Translations under genes and position numbers: made by a program | Shown here: positions 29,626-33,993 of the stretch, piece after piece | Layout: each line of letters starts with the position of its first letter | How positions within the stretch are numbered: position 1 is the stretch's first letter | The notes under the pieces: model-generated | Seen by the model: the letters and a program-made list of their open reading frames with translations, nothing else | Database searches by the model: none | Told to the model about the DNA's origin: nothing | From: Candidatus Woesearchaeota archaeon | GTDB taxonomy: Archaea; Nanobdellota; Nanobdellia; Woesearchaeales; UBA10216 | DNA length: 33,993 nt | Assembly: GCA_016211185.1 (NCBI GenBank) | Contig: JACQST010000059.1 | Coordinates: 1 to 33,993 of the forward strand | Direction: 5' to 3'

Positions 29626-30480
29626 ATGTACAAGCCCAAGGTTGCAAAGAAGAAGCTAGCGACTGTACAGCAAATACTCACGCTTGCAAAGACCCACCCA
29701 ATAGTGGGCATCATAAACGTCCAGAACATCCCGGCACCTCAACTGCAAAGGATGAGGCTGCAACTAAGGGATAACGTAACGATACTGATGGCAAAGAAGA
29801 GCCTCACATATCTGGCACTTGACTCTCTTGAGCATGAAAAGAAAGGAGTATCAGGCCTCAAGGCAAAGCTGTCGGGCATGCCTGCACTCGTGTTCACCGC
29901 ACAAAACCCTTTCAGGCTTGCATCAGTCCTGAGGAAAAGCAGGTCATCAGCGCCAGCAAAGGCAGGACAGGCAGCGCCAAAGGACATATGGGTTCCGGCA
30001 GGGCAGACACAGTTCACACCCGGCCCAATAATAAGCGAGCTGGCATCAGTCGGAATCAAGACAGGAGTTGAAGGAGGAAAGCTCGCTATAAAGCAAGACG
30101 TGCTGGTGGTGAAGGAAGGCGAGAAGATAAACCAGAAGCTCGCGGGAGTCCTCATGAAGCTCGGCATACAGCCAATCGAGATAGGGCTGGACATGCTCGC
30201 AATCTATGAGGCAGGAGTCATTTATGGAAAAGACGTCCTTGACGTACCAGAAACAAAGCACATTGACGACTTGAAGCGCGCCGCAGCAGAAGCAGAAAGC
30301 CTCGCAATACACATAGCCTACCCGACACGGGACAACATAAAGAAACTGCTGGCAAAAGCCCACATAAGCGCAAAGGGCCTCGCAATATCAAAGCAGCTAA
30401 TCTCAGACGCTCTGCTCCAGAAGCTCGTGACAGATGCAGAAAGAGAAGCGCTCGCAATAAGAAAGCTGATACAAAAATAG
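29626..30480 (+). CDS. rpl10: 50S ribosomal protein uL10 (P0), without acidic tail
   Basis: 284 residues. uL10 carries the L12 dimers on the factor-binding stalk. The N-terminal rRNA-binding part has the conserved VGIINVQNIPAPQLQRMR and LMAKKSLTYLAL; the insertion domain has WVPAGQTQFTPGPIISELASVG. The C-terminus has the long helical spine that binds P1/L12 dimers, but the protein stops at AIRKLIQK. The charged linker and the GLGALFG tail that end many archaeal P0 proteins are missing. A GTG at 29617 overlaps the L1 stop as GTGA; the ATG at 29626 with AGTGA ahead is also good and is used here. Confidence 0.94.
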   Translation: MYKPKVAKKKLATVQQILTLAKTHPIVGIINVQNIPAPQLQRMRLQLRDNVTILMAKKSLTYLALDSLEHEKKGVSGLKAKLSGMPALVFTAQNPFRLASVLRKSRSSAPAKAGQAAPKDIWVPAGQTQFTPGPIISELASVGIKTGVEGGKLAIKQDVLVVKEGEKINQKLAGVLMKLGIQPIEIGLDMLAIYEAGVIYGKDVLDVPETKHIDDLKRAAAEAESLAIHIAYPTRDNIKKLLAKAHISAKGLAISKQLISDALLQKLVTDAEREALAIRKLIQK

Positions 30481-30524
30481 GCAAAAAATAAAAACCTGAA
30501 CAATACTCAATGGAGGGATGCATG

Positions 30525-30827
30525 ATGGAATATGTGTATGCTGCAATGCTCCTGCACAAGGCAGGGCACAAGGTTGAGGACGCCACATTAAGCAAGGTCT
30601 TGCAGGCCGCAGGCATAAGCCCTGAGCCAGCAAGAGTAAAGGCCCTCGTGTCCGCACTTGAAGGCGTTGACATAGACGCTGCAGTCAAGGAAGCATCAAT
30701 TGCACAGGTTGCTCCAGCTTCAGCAGCTCCGCAGGCACCAGTTGCCAAGAAGGAGGAAAAGAAGGCTGAAGAGGAAAAGAAGAGCACTGAGCAGGCTGCC
30801 GCAGGACTCGGAGCACTATTCGGATAA
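30525..30827 (+). CDS. rpl12: 50S ribosomal protein P1 (archaeal L12)
   Basis: 100 residues. It starts with the classic MEYVYAAMLLHKAGH and has the helical dimerisation and P0-binding half (about 1-60), an alanine- and proline-rich hinge (about 66-80), a charged segment of E and K, and the factor-binding tail GLGALFG. Of the two adjacent ATGs, the second (30525) gives the family start. GGAGG is just upstream. It is the third ribosomal gene of the operon. In this organism it carries the only GALFG tail of the stalk visible here, since L10 lacks one. Confidence 0.95.
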   Translation: MEYVYAAMLLHKAGHKVEDATLSKVLQAAGISPEPARVKALVSALEGVDIDAAVKEASIAQVAPASAAPQAPVAKKEEKKAEEEKKSTEQAAAGLGALFG

Positions 30828-30838
30828 GCAATGTCATA

Positions 30839-31732
30839 ATGCCAGAATTACCTGAGCTACTGTCAAGAATAAAGGCAGGCCAGACAAGAGCCTCACAACT
30901 AAAGGCAGAACTCAAGGCAATAATCCGGGAAAAAAAGGAGTGGCTGCATAAAGCACGGGAATTCAAGGCACAAGTTGATGCATGTATAGCGGCCATCAGG
31001 TCCCATAAGGAAAAGCGAGACCAGCTAACTGCTTCTGTCAAAACAAAGAAGGAACAGCTCGCAGCAACAAGAACATCCTCAACAGAGCTAAAGACAAAAG
31101 TCTCAAGCCTGGCCGCAGAAAGGGACTCGCTCACAGGACTCAAGAAAACACTCAGGCCAGACGCGCTGAAGAGCGAGATACAAAAAATTGAATTCAAGAT
31201 AGAGACAGAGGCAGTCAGCTTCCAGGAAGAACAGCGCCTGATGAAGGTAATAAAGGAAAAAAAGAAAGCACTAGCTGAAATAACAGGGCTGCAGCCAATA
31301 ATAACAGAGTTCGAGACCGCACGAGGAGAACTATCCACAACAAGGGACAGGATAAGGGAACTCAGGCTTGAAGTTGTTTCCGAGGCAATGCGCAGCCAGT
31401 CATTCCACGAGCAGATGCTCGCAAAAGTAAAAGAGCTTGAAGTCCTCAAATCACTGAGGGAAGAAGCGCACACACAACTAAACATGCTCCGCGAAAGGTT
31501 CGAAGCCAAGACACAGGAACTCGAACAGGAACTTGCCGCATTATCTGAACTAAGGACGCAAGCCGACGCAGCAAGAGCAGAACGGGAAAAACAGAGAACA
31601 GAAAAAGAAGCAAAGCTCGCAGAGGAAAGGGCACGCATGGCAGCTGAAAAGGAAAAAGAACTAAAACAGAAAATCCTCCAGGGAAAAAAGCTCACAACAC
31701 AAGACCTTTTGATGCTGCAGATGGAAGGGTAA
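30839..31732 (+). CDS. Long coiled-coil protein, COG1340-like
   Basis: 297 residues of nearly continuous heptad coiled coil, rich in E, K, R, A and L, without membrane segments. The end (EKELKQKILQGKKLTTQDLLMLQME) matches the short C-terminal hook of archaeal COG1340 coiled-coil proteins (GEKLTTEELLLLQ). The function of that family is not established. It begins eleven bases after the L12 stop and is probably cotranscribed with the stalk genes. There is no clear ribosome-binding site before the ATG, so the exact start is uncertain. Confidence 0.82.
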   Translation: MPELPELLSRIKAGQTRASQLKAELKAIIREKKEWLHKAREFKAQVDACIAAIRSHKEKRDQLTASVKTKKEQLAATRTSSTELKTKVSSLAAERDSLTGLKKTLRPDALKSEIQKIEFKIETEAVSFQEEQRLMKVIKEKKKALAEITGLQPIITEFETARGELSTTRDRIRELRLEVVSEAMRSQSFHEQMLAKVKELEVLKSLREEAHTQLNMLRERFEAKTQELEQELAALSELRTQADAARAEREKQRTEKEAKLAEERARMAAEKEKELKQKILQGKKLTTQDLLMLQMEG

Positions 31733-31753
31733 AAAACGAAAAACAGCAACCTT

Positions 31754-31761
31754 TTTATATA
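31754..31761 (+). promoter_or_regulatory. TATA box of the gene at 31812
   Basis: TTTATATA predicts transcription from about 31784, a leader of 28 nt with GGAG about nine bases before the ATG. Confidence 0.6.
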
Positions 31762-31811
31762 AGTAGTCTTTTTTTAGTAGTAAACTTATTAAAGCAACGG
31801 AGTGTTGATAA

Positions 31812-32603
31812 ATGGCAAAACTACCCAATCAAAGAGTCTTTCTAAGAGTCTTTCTGGATGAACTCGTAACAGGAGGCAACGCAGAGCTTGTCTCAGTCTC
31901 AGACCTCACAGAGCCTAACGCGACAGACCCTGAAGGAGTGCCGTGGAGAAAGCATGTAATGAAGGAATATGAAGTGCAAAAACATGCTATTAGAAGCGGC
32001 ACCCTTGCTCCAGGCAAAGAACTTCTTCCACAATATGCCATAGAGGTACTAAAAGACCCGACCGAAGAAAACTACACAGTAATGACATTAATATTTCCAT
32101 CGAATCATTCACACAGGTTCCAGGCTGTAGGAATGATAAGGCCTGATGTAGTAAGGCTCGGGGATGGAACACCTTACATTAAGCTGTGGTATGGGCCGAT
32201 TGTCAGAGAATCATTCAGAGGCACAAGCGTGCTAAGGTCAGGAAGAAATCTTACAGACATATTGATGACCGAAGCAATTGGAAGAATGAAACCTACGGCA
32301 GGCGAAGACCCAATGATATTTGTAGACAGCGACAACTCGCTCCATCCAGATCAATATTTAAGATACGGATTCACGCCCATGATAAGCGGGCTGCATGTCC
32401 CTGATTTAAGGGCAGAAGGGGCTGCAAAAGACGAGCCGTTCAGCACAGTAAGCCTTTATGTCAGGATGCCAAAAGGAAGAAAGCTTCCTCCGTCAAGAGC
32501 ATGGGAGATGGTCAAGGATTACCTCGTGAAAGGGTACGAAGCGCCTGAGAAAGGAACAATAACCCACCTTGCAGCAGATAGGCTCGCAAGGCAACTACTT
32601 TAA
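31812..32603 (+). CDS. Unknown protein with GNAT-acetyltransferase-like core
   Basis: 263 residues. The middle resembles a GNAT fold: a strand that may lead into the acetyl-CoA loop (KLWYGPIVRESFRGTSVLRS, about 125-144), a following helix (NLTDILMTEAIGRMK), a strand (DPMIFVDSD) and the typical closing YLRYGFTPMI. The glycine loop RGTSVLRSGRN departs from the normal Q/RxxGxG/A. The N-terminal 80 residues and C-terminal 50 are not recognised. It has no signal peptide. The call as an acetyltransferase is tentative. Confidence 0.7.
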   Translation: MAKLPNQRVFLRVFLDELVTGGNAELVSVSDLTEPNATDPEGVPWRKHVMKEYEVQKHAIRSGTLAPGKELLPQYAIEVLKDPTEENYTVMTLIFPSNHSHRFQAVGMIRPDVVRLGDGTPYIKLWYGPIVRESFRGTSVLRSGRNLTDILMTEAIGRMKPTAGEDPMIFVDSDNSLHPDQYLRYGFTPMISGLHVPDLRAEGAAKDEPFSTVSLYVRMPKGRKLPPSRAWEMVKDYLVKGYEAPEKGTITHLAADRLARQLL

Positions 32604-32626
32604 GCAACCTGCTTCTTTTCTTATTT

Positions 32627-32839
32627 TCAAAAGTGCTCAAACACATAAGTCCATAGAAAGTTCTCCACAATAACAAACACGCCAAGGTAAAGAAGAAAGC
32701 CGGGCATCAGCGTGAAAGGAAGAAAAGCCGAGATGTCAACCACGCGCAATATCCCGAAGATTTGCTGAAGAAGGAACACGCATATCATGAACGTCAATGC
32801 ATTGGAGCCAATCGCAGCAGCCTTCCAGAAGGCAGACTC
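32627..32839 (-). pseudogene. Small membrane protein ORF with damaged start
   Basis: An open frame of 70 codons reads ESAFWKAAAIGSNALTFMIC, then two hydrophobic helices (FMICVFLLQQIFGIL and FLPFTLMPGFLLYLGVFVIV), ending ENFLWTYVFEHF. It looks like a real two-helix membrane protein, and its codon use fits. The frame has no start codon at the expected place. An ATG at 32841-32839 overlaps its first base in another frame, as if ATGGAG had lost one G and become ATGAG. A TATA-like element (32859-32866) lies upstream. Either the gene is broken at its start, the base is a sequencing error, or translation begins at the internal ATG after about 17 codons. Confidence 0.45.
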
Positions 32840-32883
32840 ATGCTCTGCTCAGTATGAATATTTAAAGATTTTTGGTTGAACCC

Positions 32884-33264
32884 CTACTTATTCAGGCTAC
32901 GCTCAATCCCATAATAAAACTGTATCTCGTAGTGATAGGAGCCTCCACGTGCTACTGAGCGCCTCACCATCTCATCAGAAGAAACATAATCCCTGCCGTA
33001 GCTTCCGTTAACACGCTCCACAGGAACGCCATACAACGGAAACCTGTATCCATTCCTATGCCGGACAACAATGTCAGGAACACCATCAGAGTTCAAATCA
33101 GGCTTCGAACCAGATTCAAGACCATAAACATTGGAAGGACTCCTCTCAAAATCACGCCTGAAATCCCTCACAACAGTAGCAATACCGCAAGTGCTTCCGA
33201 ACAGCGCAAGGCCTATTATGACACCCAGCGTAACGTCCTCAAGAGACCTTTTGCCATTTGGCAT
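32884..33264 (-). CDS. Membrane-anchored protein with calcium-loop-like motif
   Basis: 126 residues. A hydrophobic helix (VTLGVIIGLALFGSTCGIATVV, about 11-32) anchors it, with the rest probably outside. The exported part has DLNSDGVPDIVV (about 56-67), which matches the D-x-N-x-D-G loop of FG-GAP/EF-hand-like calcium sites, then RHRNGYRFPLYGV. The C-terminus is tyrosine-rich. The ATG at 33264 is 26.5 nt from a TATA box at 33287-33294; the frame start at 33279 is too close to it. No named family recognised. Confidence 0.72.
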   Translation of the reverse strand: MPNGKRSLEDVTLGVIIGLALFGSTCGIATVVRDFRRDFERSPSNVYGLESGSKPDLNSDGVPDIVVRHRNGYRFPLYGVPVERVNGSYGRDYVSSDEMVRRSVARGGSYHYEIQFYYGIERSLNK

Positions 33265-33286
33265 AATGCAGGGCACCACGCACTTT

Positions 33287-33294
33287 TTTATAAA
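33287..33294 (-). promoter_or_regulatory. TATA box of the gene ending at 32884
   Basis: TTTATAAA on the minus strand, 26.5 nt from the ATG at 33264. It diverges from the L7Ae promoter 50 bp away. Confidence 0.65.
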
Positions 33295-33336
33295 GGTTGC
33301 CTCAAAAAACCCCTTAAAAAACCTGAAAAGAATAGC

Positions 33337-33344
33337 TTTATAAA
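33337..33344 (+). promoter_or_regulatory. TATA box of the L7Ae-S28e operon
   Basis: TTTATAAA predicts transcription from about 33367, leaving an unusually long leader of about 86 nt before the L7Ae ATG at 33453. Confidence 0.65.
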
Positions 33345-33366
33345 TGAAGCCCTAATCTCTCCTGTG

Positions 33367-33452
33367 AGCTGATGACGGCAGACGCCTGAAGTAATGTGCT
33401 TCTGCCCGTTTGATGTTGCTGATAGGTTATTGTTATTCAGGAGGACTTGAAA
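33367..33452 (+). promoter_or_regulatory. Structured L7Ae mRNA leader with box C/D-like motifs
   Basis: The predicted transcript starts three bases before TGATGA (33370-33375, box C), then carries CTGA (33386-33389), TGATGT (33411-33416, C'-like) and CTGA (33419-33422). A stem GGCAGA/TCTGCC (33377-33382 with 33401-33406) lies between. L7Ae binds kink-turns made by boxes C and D, and autoregulation through leader K-turns is reported for archaeal L7Ae. The exact pairing of a canonical K-turn could not be drawn by hand, so this is a candidate autoregulatory element. GGAGGACTT before the ATG is the ribosome-binding site. Confidence 0.5.
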
Positions 33453-33788
33453 ATGGTTTCGAAGGAAGTTTCTGAACAGGCGCTCCAGGCAGTCGAAGTG
33501 GCAAAGGCTACAGGAAAGCTGAGGAAAGGCACAAACGAGGTAACCAAGGCCATAGAAAGAGGGCAGGCAAAGCTCGTTGTGGTCGCAACAGACGTAAGCC
33601 CAAAGGAAATAGTAATGCACCTTCCCCTGCTTGCAAAGGAGAAGGGCGTCCCTTGCGCAGAGGTATCAAGCAAGGAGGAACTCGGAGCTGCCGCAGGACT
33701 CGGGCTGCCGACAAGCAGCGTGGCCATAGTGCAGGAAGGCAACGCAAAGGACCTTATAAAGGAGATAGTCAGGGAACTCGGAGCTTGA
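33453..33788 (+). CDS. rpl7ae: 50S ribosomal protein L7Ae
   Basis: 111 residues. L7Ae is a ribosomal protein and also the kink-turn-binding core of box C/D and H/ACA RNPs and of archaeal RNase P. The RNA-binding signature is [20 protein letters not shown] (about 22-41), followed by [26 protein letters not shown]. The ATG at 33453 follows GGAGGACTT, giving the usual MVSKEVSEQ start. S28e follows after four bases, the common archaeal order. Confidence 0.96.
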   Translation: MVSKEVSEQALQAVEVAKATGKLRKGTNEVTKAIERGQAKLVVVATDVSPKEIVMHLPLLAKEKGVPCAEVSSKEELGAAAGLGLPTSSVAIVQEGNAKDLIKEIVRELGA

Positions 33789-33792
33789 AAAA

Positions 33793-33993
33793 ATGGCTGC
33801 AAAGAAGATGGTGAAAAAAGAGAAAGCTCCCGAGGATGCTGTCCTGAAAAAGCCGCAGGAGAAGCCGCAGCCTGCACAGGAAGAAAAAAAGGGAGGCCAG
33901 GTCTTTTTCTCACCAGCAGTGCCCGGAAGGGTTGTAGAGCTCGTGGGCAGGGCAGGCGTAAGGGGAGACGCGATACAGGTAAGGGTGAAGGTC
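33793..33993 (+). CDS. rps28e: 30S ribosomal protein eS28, N-terminally extended (partial)
   Basis: The first 67 codons of eS28; the window ends inside it. The family core is recognisable from about residue 39 (FFSPAVPGRVVELVGRAGVRGDAIQVRVKV). Archaeal S28e normally starts just before that. Here about 37 additional residues precede it, rich in K, E, P and Q (KKPQEKPQPAQEEKKGG), probably disordered. The ATG lies four bases after the L7Ae stop, and no nearer in-frame ATG adjoins the core, so the extension looks genuine. Confidence 0.9.
   Translation, partial: MAAKKMVKKEKAPEDAVLKKPQEKPQPAQEEKKGGQVFFSPAVPGRVVELVGRAGVRGDAIQVRVKV

Noticed and set aside
30685-31749. A 354-codon minus-strand frame opposite the coiled-coil gene
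   Set aside because: Its serine-, phenylalanine- and cysteine-rich text is the usual antisense of a K/E/A-rich coiled coil; the sense strand has the family C-terminal hook and fits the operon.
1-33993. CRISPR arrays, insertion sequences and integrase genes
   Set aside because: No regularly spaced repeats, transposase motifs or integrase catalytic residues were seen on either strand. The only mobile-type traces are the toxin remnant and the AbiE-like pair.

Overview
The window reads as a DPANN-type archaeal chromosome. The translation genes are archaeal (uS7, S8e, L37e, uL1-uL10-P1/L12, L7Ae-S28e, aIF1A, Dph2), there is an archaeal Sm protein, NucS/EndoMS and a Dpo4-type polymerase, and strong TATA boxes lie about 25-29 nt upstream of many start codons, so many first genes look leaderless. 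Genes are densely packed. The small membrane and envelope proteins of unknown family resemble those of Woesearchaeota/Pacearchaeota-like lineages; that placement is an inference from gene style only.

Layout. 1-2.1 kb: an intrinsic-type terminator at the left edge, dinB (pol IV), a decayed PEP-synthase tail, and nucS. 2.3-4.7 kb: an unknown protein, then a reverse-strand operon of two related membrane-anchored proteins and pcm. 4.8-7.9 kb: a MacB-like ABC cassette (ATPase, secreted COG1361-like protein, FtsX-type permease) with overlapping genes. 7.9-8.34 kb: remnants of a MazEF-like toxin-antitoxin pair and an inverted repeat. 8.3-9.6 kb: uS7 and an unknown protein. 9.7-12.4 kb: an amino-acid permease fused to a methyltransferase, and a MagIII/EndoIII-like glycosylase. 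12.4-16.9 kb: an envelope operon (2-TM protein, a roughly 1,020-residue secreted multi-domain protein, a Q/P-rich coiled-coil protein, and signal peptidase II LspA). 16.9-19.4 kb: aIF1A, two membrane proteins (one DUF457-like), a shortened Dph2 and S8e. 19.5-24.3 kb: LSm-L37e, then dTMP-pathway genes (dCMP deaminase, a UPF0200 kinase, and thymidylate synthase with an MtrA-like N-terminal domain) and a HemK-kinase fusion. 24.4-25.5 kb: an AbiE-like two-gene system. 25.6-28.9 kb: a copper module (CopA, a 2-TM protein, a divergent PadR-TRASH regulator). 29-32.6 kb: the L1-L10-L12 operon with a coiled-coil protein, and a GNAT-like protein. 32.6-34 kb: a small membrane ORF without a usable start, an anchored protein with a calcium-loop-like motif, and the L7Ae-S28e operon with a structured leader.

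The most interesting signals are: the switch in strand composition at about 8.1-8.3 kb, which may mark a replication terminus or a rearrangement joint; three unusual domain fusions (permease-methyltransferase, HemK-kinase, PadR-TRASH); a Dph2 lacking its first domain; LspA in an archaeon; box C/D-like motifs in the L7Ae leader; and a possible small RNA gene near 21.65 kb. All functions are assigned by reading the sequence and by motif recognition; no database search was run.
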